Assembly: GCA_964441505.1 (NCBI GenBank)
Contig: CAYTUV010000007.1
Coordinates: 1 to 64,000 of the forward strand
DNA: 64,000 nucleotides
Reading direction: 5' to 3'
DNA from: Fen-1258 sp964441505
GTDB lineage: Bacteria; Bacteroidota; Ignavibacteria; Ignavibacteriales; Melioribacteraceae
The position numbers and the translations under genes were made by a program. This document shows, in pieces, positions 16,518 to 24,927 of this stretch. Within the stretch, counting starts at the first letter, position 1, and every line of letters begins with the position of its first letter. The notes below the pieces were generated by a model. The model was not told where the DNA came from. It made no database searches and saw only the letters and a list, made by a program, of their open reading frames with translations.

Positions 16518-19500
16518 ATGCTGAAAGAATACCTTCAGAACTTGCAGCGCTCAATTAACAAAGGCGATGCAACCGAACCAAGTCTTTACAAACATCTTGA
16601 AAAACTTCTCAAAGATTTTGCTGAAGAAGCAGCTCTCAAAAATATTGATGTCACTGTTTTGCCCAAGCAGACCGATGCCGGAAATCCAGATTTTAGAGTT
16701 TGGGATGGAAAGAATCACGTAACGGGCTATATCGAAGCGAAAGATCCATCCGCTAGAAATCTTGATCATATTGAAGAAACGGATCAACTTAAAAGATATC
16801 TTACAACTTTCCCTAATGTTATTCTCACCAATTTTTACGAGTTCCGACTTTACCGCGACGGCGAGCTTATTGCACAAACACAAATCGGAAGACCTACAAT
16901 AGCGAGACAATTAAAAACAGTTCCGCTGGTTGAAAACGAAAAACAGTTCTTAGACTTAATGAACAAATTTTTTTCCTTTTCATTCCCTCATATTAAAGAC
17001 GCAAAAAAATTGGCGCTTGAGCTTGCAAAGAGAACCCGTTTTTTAAGAGACGAAGTTGTTGCGATAGAGTTGGAAGATGAACAAAGGAAAGGGAAGAAAG
17101 CAATCCTTGGTTTTTACGACGCATTTAAAAAATATTTAATAGCATCGCTTACGGAAAAACAATTTGCCGATCTGTATTCTCAAACACTTACATATGGATT
17201 GTTTGCAGCAAGAACCCGTGCCAATGATGAATTTAACCGCGAACTGGCGTTTACATTCATTCCAAACACTATTGGAATTTTAAAAGATGTTTTCCGTTTC
17301 ATCTCTTTGGGCGATCCGCCAAAATCCTTACAGATAATAATAGAAGATATAACCGAAGTATTGAAGGTAACCGACGTAAAAAAAATACTGCACGATTATT
17401 ACACCGAAGGAAAAGGGAAAGACCCCATTATTCATTTTTACGAAACTTTTCTTACCGCATACGATCCTTCAATTAGAGAAAAACGGGGTGTTTATTATAC
17501 ACCGGAACCGGTAGTGGGTTATATAGTACGTTCAGTTAACCAAATTCTTAAAACACATTTTGATCTTTATGATGGCCTGGCAGATGAAAATGTTACACTG
17601 CTGGATCCCGCGGGCGGAACATTAACTTTTCCGGCAGAGGCAATTAAAATTGCGGTTGGACAATATAGCTCTAATTACGGCGAAGGCGGTGTGGATATTC
17701 AATTATTAAGGGGGCAAATCCTTAAAAACTTTTATGCTTTTGAATTGATGATGGCGCCTTATGCAATCGGGCATTTGAAGATGGGCTTTTTATTTGAAGA
17801 ACTTGGCTATCCGTTAAAAGATGATGAAAGGTTTAAACTCTACCTCACAAATACTCTTGAGACAGAAGACCTTGAACAAATTAGCATACCCGGACTAAGT
17901 TCTTTGAGTGAAGAAAGCCATCTTGCCGCCGAGGTTAAAAAGAATCAGCCTGTGCTTGTAATAGTAGGCAACCCGCCTTACAGCGGAATATCTTCCAACA
18001 TAAGCGACTGGACTGAAAAATTGCTTAAGGAAGATATTGACGGCGCACCGAGTTATTATAAAGTTGATGACAAACCTCTTGGCGAAAAGAAACTTTGGCT
18101 GCAAGATGATTATGTGAAGTTTCTCCGCTTTGCTCAATGGAAAATTCATAAAGCCGGATTTGGAATAGTAGGGATGATTACAAATCACAGTTATCTCGAT
18201 AACCCTACCTTCCGGGGAATGCGCCAAAGCTTGATGAATACTTTTGATGAAATTTACATTCTCGACCTTCACGGCAACAGCTTAAAAAAGGAAACCACAC
18301 CCGACCTGCCTGCGCCGCGTTCAGGGTCGTTTTGGGTTTATGTTCTGAAATGTAAAGATGATAGTTTTTATATTGGGCAGACAGATAATATAAGGCGTAG
18401 ATTTGATGAGCATTGGAAAGGCGAAGTTTCGTGGACCAAATCACGGCTACCGATTAAAATAATACACTTAGAAGAACTTAGTAGCAGAGAAGAATCTGTG
18501 AAAAGGGAACAGAATTTAAAGACTGGTTATGGTAGAAAATGGCTAAAAAGAGAGTATGAAGCAGGACGACTTATGGCGCGGCAGGCAGGAGGAGGCAAAG
18601 ACGAAAATGTTTTTGATATAAGGCAGGGTGTGGCTATTGCATTGTTCATTAAAAAGAAGTTAATAGTGGAAGGGGCAATATCAACCCGCGCACCCGAAAT
18701 TGTTCGAGGAATTATTCCGTTAAAAATTCCGGCAAAAGTTTTTCATTCGGAGCTGTTTGGCTTAAGGGAAGAAAAATATAATTGGCTAAGTAAACATAAA
18801 CTGAATGCAAAACTTTATAATAGATTAAAGCCCGGGTCGCCATGGTACTTCTTCATTCCACGCGATACGGATAAAATTGAAGGTTATCTTGAGTGGGATA
18901 AAATAAATGAAATCTTTCCAGTGAACGTAACCGGTATTGTTACAGCAAGGGATTCTTTAGTTATCGGATTTGAAAGAAAGGAGGTTGAAAATAAAATAAG
19001 ACAATTCCGAAATCTTTCTATAAGTAATGAAATAATTGAAAAAACTTTTGATCTGAAAGACACAAGAGGATGGAAATTTAAAGAAGCAAGGATTGATCTT
19101 TCTAAGGATAATGATTGGAATACTTACTGGCAAAAGATTTTATATAGACCTTTCGATATAAGGGATATTTATTATACTCCTAAAATGGTTGATTGGGGAA
19201 GAACTGAATATATGGATCAGATGTTGAAAGAAAACATTTCATTATGTTTTATGCGACAGTTCTCTGGTGATATGCCATACTCACATTTTCTAGTTTCAGA
19301 ATATATGGTTGATAACAGAACTTTTTTTAGCAGCAAAGGAATTATCCAACAAGCTCCACTTTATCTTTATCCCAAATTAGTAGAGCCAAAGAAGAAAGCA
19401 TTTACGCAGTTAATGATGTTCGAGCCGGAGGCTAAATACGGTCCGCATAAACAACCCAACATTTCAGAAGAAGTTTTAACTAAGCTTAAAAAAGCATACC

Positions 19501-20003
19501 GCAAAGAACCCAAACCGGAGGATTTGTTTTATTACGTATACGGTATATTATACAGCAACAAATACAGAGAAAAATACGCCGAGTTTTTGAGGATCGATTT
19601 TCCGCGTGTTCCGTTTACCAAAGATTATAAACTATTCAAACAGATTGCCCAACTTGGCGAGGAACTTGCCGGACTTCATTTAATGAAAAGCAAAATATTA
19701 GATAAGGGAACCATTGGCTATCAAGGCAAAGGAGATAATAGAATTGAATCTGTGAAATACAACGAAGAAGAAAACAGAATTTACATTAACACAGAAAAAT
19801 ATTTCAGCGGTATTACTCCGGAGCTCTGGAATTATCAGATAGGCGGTTATCAAGTTTTGAGTAAATTCTTAAAAGACCGGAAAGGTAGAATGATGGATGA
19901 TCCAAAGTTTTACGGAAAAATAGTTACGGCAATTGCTCAAACGATTCAGTTACAAAAAGAGATTGATAAGATTTATGATAAGGTGGAAAAAAGTTTGATA
20001 TAG
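16518..20003 (+). CDS. Single-chain restriction-modification enzyme (type IIG/ISP-like) with inserted GIY-YIG domain
   Basis: The 1161-residue protein starts with a PD-(D/E)xK-like nuclease block (Asp58, Glu73, Lys75 in NPDFRV...YIEAK). An N6-adenine methyltransferase follows: motif I DPAGGTLTF from Asp363 and motif IV NPPY from Asn485. The C-terminal part (WNTYWQKILYRPFDIRDIYY, then TRD-like sequence) matches type ISP/IIG enzymes, which cut unmodified DNA and methylate the host's. Between LHGNSLKKETTPD and GGKDENVFDIRQGVAI, normally nearly contiguous in this family, sits a GIY-YIG domain (residues about 597-691: VYVLKCKDDSFYIGQTD, RRRFDEH, KREQNLKTG). The insert is in frame and flanked by inverted repeats. 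Whether the enzyme still works is unknown. A Panacea toxin-antitoxin pair lies downstream. Confidence 0.88.
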   Translation: MLKEYLQNLQRSINKGDATEPSLYKHLEKLLKDFAEEAALKNIDVTVLPKQTDAGNPDFRVWDGKNHVTGYIEAKDPSARNLDHIEETDQLKRYLTTFPNVILTNFYEFRLYRDGELIAQTQIGRPTIARQLKTVPLVENEKQFLDLMNKFFSFSFPHIKDAKKLALELAKRTRFLRDEVVAIELEDEQRKGKKAILGFYDAFKKYLIASLTEKQFADLYSQTLTYGLFAARTRANDEFNRELAFTFIPNTIGILKDVFRFISLGDPPKSLQIIIEDITEVLKVTDVKKILHDYYTEGKGKDPIIHFYETFLTAYDPSIREKRGVYYTPEPVVGYIVRSVNQILKTHFDLYDGLADENVTLLDPAGGTLTFPAEAIKIAVGQYSSNYGEGGVDIQLLRGQILKNFYAFELMMAPYAIGHLKMGFLFEELGYPLKDDERFKLYLTNTLETEDLEQISIPGLSSLSEESHLAAEVKKNQPVLVIVGNPPYSGISSNISDWTEKLLKEDIDGAPSYYKVDDKPLGEKKLWLQDDYVKFLRFAQWKIHKAGFGIVGMITNHSYLDNPTFRGMRQSLMNTFDEIYILDLHGNSLKKETTPDLPAPRSGSFWVYVLKCKDDSFYIGQTDNIRRRFDEHWKGEVSWTKSRLPIKIIHLEELSSREESVKREQNLKTGYGRKWLKREYEAGRLMARQAGGGKDENVFDIRQGVAIALFIKKKLIVEGAISTRAPEIVRGIIPLKIPAKVFHSELFGLREEKYNWLSKHKLNAKLYNRLKPGSPWYFFIPRDTDKIEGYLEWDKINEIFPVNVTGIVTARDSLVIGFERKEVENKIRQFRNLSISNEIIEKTFDLKDTRGWKFKEARIDLSKDNDWNTYWQKILYRPFDIRDIYYTPKMVDWGRTEYMDQMLKENISLCFMRQFSGDMPYSHFLVSEYMVDNRTFFSSKGIIQQAPLYLYPKLVEPKKKAFTQLMMFEPEAKYGPHKQPNISEEVLTKLKKAYRKEPKPEDLFYYVYGILYSNKYREKYAEFLRIDFPRVPFTKDYKLFKQIAQLGEELAGLHLMKSKILDKGTIGYQGKGDNRIESVKYNEEENRIYINTEKYFSGITPELWNYQIGGYQVLSKFLKDRKGRMMDDPKFYGKIVTAIAQTIQLQKEIDKIYDKVEKSLI
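18305..18589 (+). mobile_element. In-frame GIY-YIG element with terminal inverted repeats
   Basis: CCTGCCTGC (18305-18313) and GCAGGCAGG (18581-18589) are exact inverted repeats. Each is followed inward by a GC-rich hexamer (GCCGCG at the left end; CGCGCC when the right end is read on the opposite strand). They bracket about 265 bp encoding a compact GIY-YIG domain with the Tyr pairs (VYV, Tyr618-Ile-Gly), the Arg in RRRFDEH and Glu664. The domain resembles free-standing small GIY-YIG proteins such as those of the YhbQ type. The insert keeps the host reading frame on both sides. I infer a mobile or homing-like element; excision or transposition is not shown by the sequence. Confidence 0.65.
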
Positions 20004-20241
20004 TTAATCTCCGCAGCAAAGCCAGTTTCTTGACTATTTATAGAGATCTATTAATGAAATGAACTACGAGCAACAAATATGTTGTTATGTTGGGAAAGAT
20101 TAATAAATTGACAAAAGAAAAAGGAATGTTTAATATTCCCATGAAAAAAGACTACATAAATAGATTTCATCAACGACCATTTTATACTCCTTCAAATAAT
20201 TCTAAAAATTTTCGATAATATTAGAAATATTAAATAATACT

Positions 20242-20820
20242 ATGCTGACAGACCGTAATAAAGAAAAGCTATTTAACGTAATTATATACTTCCTTAACAA
20301 CACAGAGAAATGTTACAAGCTGAAACTTCTCAAACTCCTTTACTTCTTGGATTTTGAACATTATAGACAGACTGGTAAAAGCGTGACTGGTTTAGAATAT
20401 TACGCATGGGAAAAAGGACCAGTGGCCAAAGAGGTATATGAAGGAATCGATTCACCAGACAAATTTGAGGGATTAGGTAATTATATATCTTCTTTTAAGG
20501 AAGAATTCGAAGATGGTTCGGGGCATAAGTTTATTATAAAATCAAAGAAAGAGTTCGATCCAAAATTATTTTCTAAAAGAGAACTAAAATTACTTTCTGA
20601 AATGGCTGAGATATTTTTTGAAGCTACTGCTGATCAAATGAAAGAAGCTTCACATTTTATTAACCAACCGTGGGATAAAACTGTTAAAGAGAAAAAACAC
20701 TTTGCAAAAATAGATTTCGATTTAGTATTAGACTCGAAAAAAGATTCTATTACTAAAGAAAGATTAAAGGAAAACAAAGAGCTACAAAGCGGAATGCATT
20801 TATTTCTTAATAGTTTATGA
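20242..20820 (+). CDS. Panacea-domain (SocA-like) antitoxin
   Basis: The N-terminal 90 residues (KLLKLLYFLDFEHYRQTGKSVTGLEYYAWEKGPVAKEVYEGI) are a clear Panacea/DUF4065 domain. This domain neutralises varied toxins in two-gene modules. The C-terminal half is helical and charged and probably gives partner specificity. The stop overlaps the next gene by four bases, the usual arrangement of a coupled toxin-antitoxin pair. It lies 240 bp after a restriction-modification gene, which supports a defence role. Confidence 0.82.
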   Translation: MLTDRNKEKLFNVIIYFLNNTEKCYKLKLLKLLYFLDFEHYRQTGKSVTGLEYYAWEKGPVAKEVYEGIDSPDKFEGLGNYISSFKEEFEDGSGHKFIIKSKKEFDPKLFSKRELKLLSEMAEIFFEATADQMKEASHFINQPWDKTVKEKKHFAKIDFDLVLDSKKDSITKERLKENKELQSGMHLFLNSL

Positions 20821-21221
20821 CAACTGGTTCGGTATTAAGCATCAAAGATTTTAAGTTCGCTGATGGGGGAATAAGTCCTCTTAAGCTTGTTATTATTCTT
20901 AACAACCCCTCAAATGACGAAGAATATCTGTTAGTAAAAACTACAAGCAAACCACACAACAGAAGCAAAACTCCGGGATGTTACAGTGAGGATAATTATT
21001 ATTTTATAACAAAAGGGCAAGATAAATTCCACGATGATACATGGATTATATTCGATGAATACTACCACATGACCCAAGCACAAATGTTGAACGGAATTAC
21101 AAATAATGTCATAACTGACATGTTCGATTTGGAATTAACTCTTTGGAATGCAATAAAGAAGTGCATTCTAAAATCTTTTGATTTACCTGGCGACTACGAA
21201 GAAATGATTAAACGCGGTTAG
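20817..21221 (+). CDS. Putative toxin partner of the Panacea antitoxin (PemK/MazF-like?)
   Basis: This 134-residue protein overlaps the Panacea gene by four bases. Its start (GSVLSIKDFKFADGG, then LKLVIILNNPSNDEEYLLVKTT) resembles the opening strands of PemK/MazF-fold toxins, which are often mRNA endonucleases. The similarity is weak and I see no firm catalytic set, so the fold is a guess. The gene order (antitoxin first, coupled) makes a toxin role likely. No other function is suggested by its neighbours. Confidence 0.6.
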   Translation: MTTGSVLSIKDFKFADGGISPLKLVIILNNPSNDEEYLLVKTTSKPHNRSKTPGCYSEDNYYFITKGQDKFHDDTWIIFDEYYHMTQAQMLNGITNNVITDMFDLELTLWNAIKKCILKSFDLPGDYEEMIKRG

Positions 21222-21274
21222 TACTATCAAATATTCTGACAAAATTATTATTCCATTTTCCCCATCTTCCCTTT

Positions 21275-21430
21275 CTACACTCTACACCACATCCAAAGAT
21301 GCATGTATTTATATCCGCTGCCGGTATTAAATAGAACAACGGTTTCGTCAGTATTAATCCATCCTAATTTTTCCATCGCATTAAACGCTTTCCACATTCC
21401 ACGCAGAGGTACAGATTTTATTTTATCGTA
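21275..21430 (-). pseudogene. Threonine synthase relic
   Basis: On the minus strand this stretch reads YDKIKSVPLRGMWKAFNAM, EKLGWI, then TDETVVLFNTGSGYKY. GMWKAF...LGWI lies in the middle of thrC-type threonine synthases, and the VLFNTGSG(L/Y)KY motif is near their C-terminus. The two are joined here with the part between missing. No intact N-terminus is present; upstream sequence to about 21480 is degraded. It is the main content of the 424-bp gap between the toxin gene and the BlaI gene. Confidence 0.6.
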
Positions 21431-21586
21431 ATTTTTCCGCAATAACCGCATTCCAAATGATTAAAACAGCTTCTCTGTAATCCTTCCTTCTTAATAAACG
21501 GTTCAAACTAAGTTCAGAATCTCTATTTGTAAAGGAAAACCAGCTTTTTGATGACCTTCTAATGAATTCCTATTTTTTTAATTCAC

Positions 21587-21602
21587 TACGAAACTTTTCG
21601 TA
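21587..21602. promoter_or_regulatory. BlaI-type operator
   Basis: TACGAAA-CT-TTTCGTA is a perfect inverted repeat ending 43 bp before the start of the BlaI-family repressor gene. Repressors of this family bind such dyads next to their own promoter, so autorepression of the repressor/M56 pair is likely. Confidence 0.7.
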
Positions 21603-21645
21603 TGTATCGGGCGTCTCAAGGCTTGAGAAACCAAAAGGATAAAAG

Positions 21646-22035
21646 ATGGCAAAGAAACAGATACCGAAACCAACCGATTCCGAACTAGAGATATTACGGA
21701 TTCTTTGGCAAAACGGTGCCTCTACAGTTAAAACCGTAAATGAAAAGCTGAATGAAAAAAAAGAAACCGGTTACACCACCACGTTAAAGATGCTTCAAAT
21801 AATGTATGAGAAAAATCTTGTTGAACGCGATGAAAACGAGCGGAGTCATATCTACAAATCAGCTATTGATCAGAACAAAATTCAAAAAGTTTTACTTGAT
21901 AAACTTTTAAAAACGGCATTCAGCGGTTCAGCGGCAAATCTTGTAATGCAAGTGCTGGGTAATTCTCAGCCATCGAAAGAAGAATTGAAGAATATTAAAG
22001 AGTTGTTAGATAAAATCGAAAGGGAACGAAAATGA
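21646..22035 (+). CDS. BlaI/MecI/CopY family transcriptional repressor
   Basis: The 129-residue protein has a winged helix (PTDSELEILRILWQNGASTVKTVNEKL, then TGYTTTLKMLQIMYEKNLVERDE) and a C-terminal helical dimerisation tail, as in BlaI and MecI. The following M56 peptidase gene overlaps by four bases. In beta-lactam systems the membrane peptidase triggers cleavage of the repressor, and a similar relay is likely here. No beta-lactamase gene is adjacent, so the regulon is open. The operator-like dyad lies at 21587-21602. Confidence 0.93.
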   Translation: MAKKQIPKPTDSELEILRILWQNGASTVKTVNEKLNEKKETGYTTTLKMLQIMYEKNLVERDENERSHIYKSAIDQNKIQKVLLDKLLKTAFSGSAANLVMQVLGNSQPSKEELKNIKELLDKIERERK

Positions 22036-24095
22036 ATTTCATTTACGATCTAATACCCGAAGAGTTTATTAAAGCCATTGGCTGGACAATCTTTCATTCT
22101 CTCTGGCAAGGCGGGGTAATTGCAATTTTGCTCGGTGGAGTTTTATTAATGACAAAATCGAATAATTCTCGATTACGCTATATTCTTTCTGCCTCCGCTC
22201 TCTTCTTCATGTTTGGAATTTCTATAACAACATTTCTCCGGGTATACAATTCAAATTCAGAGATCTCTTCCTTGTTAACTGAGAATACTCCTGAATTTTC
22301 ACTTTCACCTAAAGTTATCGATGAAGATGCCGCATCCTTAGTTAACAGCGATCCGAACATTGTTGATACAATTAAATCTTTTTTTGCCGGGCATATGCCG
22401 CTGATTGTTACTTTCTGGTTATTTGGATTTCTTGTTTTCTCGCTCCGGTTTGTTGGCGGGGTTGTACATGTGCAAAAATTGAGAAACGAAGGGATAAAAA
22501 CGTTAGAAAACTCTTGGATTCATAGATTGAGAGAACTTTCCGGAAAATTTGGATTGAATAAACTCGTGCAAATATTTGAATCGAGCAGAGTGAAATCTCC
22601 AATAACGATTGGATATTTAAAGCCGATTATTCTTCTCCCCATCGGGATGATAAGCGGACTACCGCAAGATCAGGTTGAAGCGATAATCATTCACGAGCTT
22701 GCACATATAAAACGATATGATTTTCTAATAAATCTTTTTCAAACACTTATCGAAACGATATTCTTTTACCACCCGGCAGTCTGGTGGATTTCATCAACAG
22801 TTAAAAGTGAGCGTGAAAATTGCTGCGACGATCTCACCTTAGAACTTTGCGGCGGCTCTTTAATTTATTTCAAAGCTCTGTACAATTTGCAGCAGATCTG
22901 TTCGGCAGAAAACGAATTGGCGCTTGCTGCGATTGGAAACAAAAATCAATTATTCAGGAGGATAAATAGGATGAACTCTCATCACAAAAACACATCGTAT
23001 GGATTTAAGTTCGCCGCATTTGCAGTTTTACTTACCATAATTGCAGCAGTTTCAATCTATTCAACGTCATCCGCCAAAGAAAATTCTCGTAATCTTGCGA
23101 GTGTGTCTTTTATTAATCCCATCACCTCGCTGAGTGGGACCTCTTCTCTGAAAGCACCCGAGAGTGACATTACTTCAATTGCCGATACTATTTCTATGAA
23201 AAAAGGAAAGCGTACTTTAAAATTCTACGATAAAGAAAATGGCGACGAGAAAAGATTTAAAGCCAAATTCGATAACGGAAAATTAAAGGAACTATTCATA
23301 GATGGCGAGAAGGTAGATGAAAAAGATTTTTCAAAATATGAAGGGAAAATATATCAACGTCTCGAGGATTATGATGCAGGTATGAAAGAGTACAAGAAAG
23401 GGATGGAGAAATACAAGGAAAGTATGAACGCATATAAAGAAAGCATGAAATCATATCGGGAAAAAATGAAAAACTTTAGAGGACATTATGATTCAGATAT
23501 TGACGCTCCCGATATTGATTTATCAGAGTTAAAAGAACTAGCAAAAGAAATTCGGGAAAATGTAAGAGTACACATTCCACATGTTTCGGGAATTCACATT
23601 CCCCCAATTCATATTCCCCAAATTGATTTAAGCGAATTGAAAGAAGGGCTCAATGATTTTGATTTCGACCACGAGAAATTCAAAGAAGAAATGAAAGAGT
23701 GGAAAGAAAATTTTAAAGAAGAGATGAAAGATTGGGGTGCCGATATGAAAGATTTCAAAATTGATATGGAAAAATTTAACAAAGAGATGAAAAAGAATGG
23801 ACCTGGTAGTGAAGTTTTTAAGAAGAGTATGGAAGAATTAAAAGTGAATATGGGCAATCTGAAAGTGGAAATGAAAAAACTGAAAAATTTTATCCACGAT
23901 ACAAAAGATGAGCTTGTTAAAGATAAGCTGATGGATGAGGGTGATGATCTTGATGACTTCACTCTTTCTAAAGACGAAATGATCGTTGGCGGGAAAAAAG
24001 TTTCACCGGAGCTTCACAAGAAATATTTAGAACTGTATAAGAAACACTTTGGGAAAGAATTGACGGGCGATAAGAAATTTAGAATCAATGATTGA
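22032..24095 (+). CDS. BlaR1-like M56 membrane metallopeptidase with novel coiled C-terminal region
   Basis: Membrane helices occur near residues 12-35, 38-62 and 118-140. The M56 zinc site is HELAH (His221, Glu222, His225) with a downstream ERENCCDD. A further helix lies near residues 325-340. The C-terminal part, beyond about residue 350, is not a penicillin-binding domain. It has five tandem heptads of the MKxYKxx kind (MKEYKKG, MEKYKES, MNAYKES, MKSYREK, MKNFRGH). A His/Pro-rich segment (VHIPHVSGIHIPPIHIPQI) and a long charged coiled coil follow. The protein is the likely inducer-sensing partner of the BlaI-type repressor, but its ligand is evidently not bound in the BlaR1 manner. Confidence 0.88.
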   Translation: MNFIYDLIPEEFIKAIGWTIFHSLWQGGVIAILLGGVLLMTKSNNSRLRYILSASALFFMFGISITTFLRVYNSNSEISSLLTENTPEFSLSPKVIDEDAASLVNSDPNIVDTIKSFFAGHMPLIVTFWLFGFLVFSLRFVGGVVHVQKLRNEGIKTLENSWIHRLRELSGKFGLNKLVQIFESSRVKSPITIGYLKPIILLPIGMISGLPQDQVEAIIIHELAHIKRYDFLINLFQTLIETIFFYHPAVWWISSTVKSERENCCDDLTLELCGGSLIYFKALYNLQQICSAENELALAAIGNKNQLFRRINRMNSHHKNTSYGFKFAAFAVLLTIIAAVSIYSTSSAKENSRNLASVSFINPITSLSGTSSLKAPESDITSIADTISMKKGKRTLKFYDKENGDEKRFKAKFDNGKLKELFIDGEKVDEKDFSKYEGKIYQRLEDYDAGMKEYKKGMEKYKESMNAYKESMKSYREKMKNFRGHYDSDIDAPDIDLSELKELAKEIRENVRVHIPHVSGIHIPPIHIPQIDLSELKEGLNDFDFDHEKFKEEMKEWKENFKEEMKDWGADMKDFKIDMEKFNKEMKKNGPGSEVFKKSMEELKVNMGNLKVEMKKLKNFIHDTKDELVKDKLMDEGDDLDDFTLSKDEMIVGGKKVSPELHKKYLELYKKHFGKELTGDKKFRIND

Positions 24096-24148
24096 CTCAA
24101 TTAATGGGTGTATTTCAAGAGTAAATATTTATTAATGCTTCTTCAAGT

Positions 24149-24190
24149 CTTGGTGTCTTTGTGGCTTAATTTTACCACGAAGACACTAAG
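24149..24190. repeat. Intergenic inverted repeat
   Basis: CTTGGTGTCTTTGTGG (24149-24164) and CCACGAAGACACTAAG (24175-24190) pair with two mismatches around a ten-base loop. It may also end transcription from the M56 gene, but no T tract follows. Confidence 0.6.
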
Positions 24191-24240
24191 AACACTAAGG
24201 CTCACAAAGCCAACTCATCCATCTTCGTCCAAGACACGCA

Positions 24241-24828
24241 TTAGGAGTTTAAACTTACCAGCGCTTCCTTTATCAAATCCTCAATAGAAACATTCGGCGA
24301 TTTGTCTGTAATAGCGCGTACCATCCGCTCGGCAACTTTTTGATTGTACCCAAGATTAATCAACGCAGCAATTGCATCTCCTCGAACAGTTGAGATACCG
24401 AATGAAACACCTTCAATACTTTCAGCAAGAGACTCAACTTTGTCGCGTAGTTCAATCACCATCCGCTCGGCGGTTTTTCTTCCAATACCGGGTGTTGATA
24501 TTAACCTCGACACGTTTCCGCTTTTGAGCGCGTCTTTCAAATCTTCAATTTGAATTCCGGATAAAATACTTTGTGCGGATTTTGGTCCTATGCCGCTTAC
24601 GCTGATGAGTAATTCGAACATCTCTTTTTCTGCAAGCGAGTAGAATCCGAATAGATCCATTGCAGCTTCCCGGACGCTTAAGTAAGTGAAGAGAGAAACT
24701 TCCTCCTTGTCGGAAATTTTTTCGAATGTGCTGATTGAGATATTAACGATGTAGCCAACGCCGTTTACATCAATCAACAGTTTTGTTGGTTTTTTGGAAA
24801 TTATTTTTCCGTGCAGATAACCGATCAT
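24241..24828 (-). CDS. ruvA: Holliday junction helicase subunit RuvA
   Basis: RuvA binds four-way junctions and loads RuvB for branch migration. The N-terminal OB fold starts MIGYLHGKIISKKPTKLLIDVNGVGY. Two helix-hairpin-helix motifs follow (SVSGIGPKSAQSIL about residue 78, STPGIGRKTAERMV about residue 112). The C-terminal RuvB-binding domain is present (NLGYNQKVAERMV). At 195 residues it has the normal length. ruvB is not in the window. ruvC lies two genes upstream on the same strand, with an outer-membrane protein between them. Confidence 0.97.
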   Translation of the reverse strand: MIGYLHGKIISKKPTKLLIDVNGVGYIVNISISTFEKISDKEEVSLFTYLSVREAAMDLFGFYSLAEKEMFELLISVSGIGPKSAQSILSGIQIEDLKDALKSGNVSRLISTPGIGRKTAERMVIELRDKVESLAESIEGVSFGISTVRGDAIAALINLGYNQKVAERMVRAITDKSPNVSIEDLIKEALVSLNS

Positions 24829-24864
24829 AAGTTATTAGCCATTAGCTTTTAGCTATTAGAAAAT

Positions 24865-24912
24865 CCGCAAGCCTTAGTTAGTAAAATATTGATCGAAAGC
24901 TAAAGCTTGCGG
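24865..24912. repeat. Intergenic inverted repeat
   Basis: CCGCAAGCCTTAG (24865-24877) and CTAAAGCTTGCGG (24900-24912) are inverted repeats with one mismatch. The element lies between ruvA and the outer-membrane protein gene. No function is evident. Confidence 0.6.
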
Positions 24913-24927
24913 TTACGAAAGGCAAGA

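Noticed and set aside
16518..20003. Intein in the restriction-methylase
   Set aside because: The inserted domain is GIY-YIG without Hint motifs, and no Cys/Ser splice junctions or terminal HN are visible.
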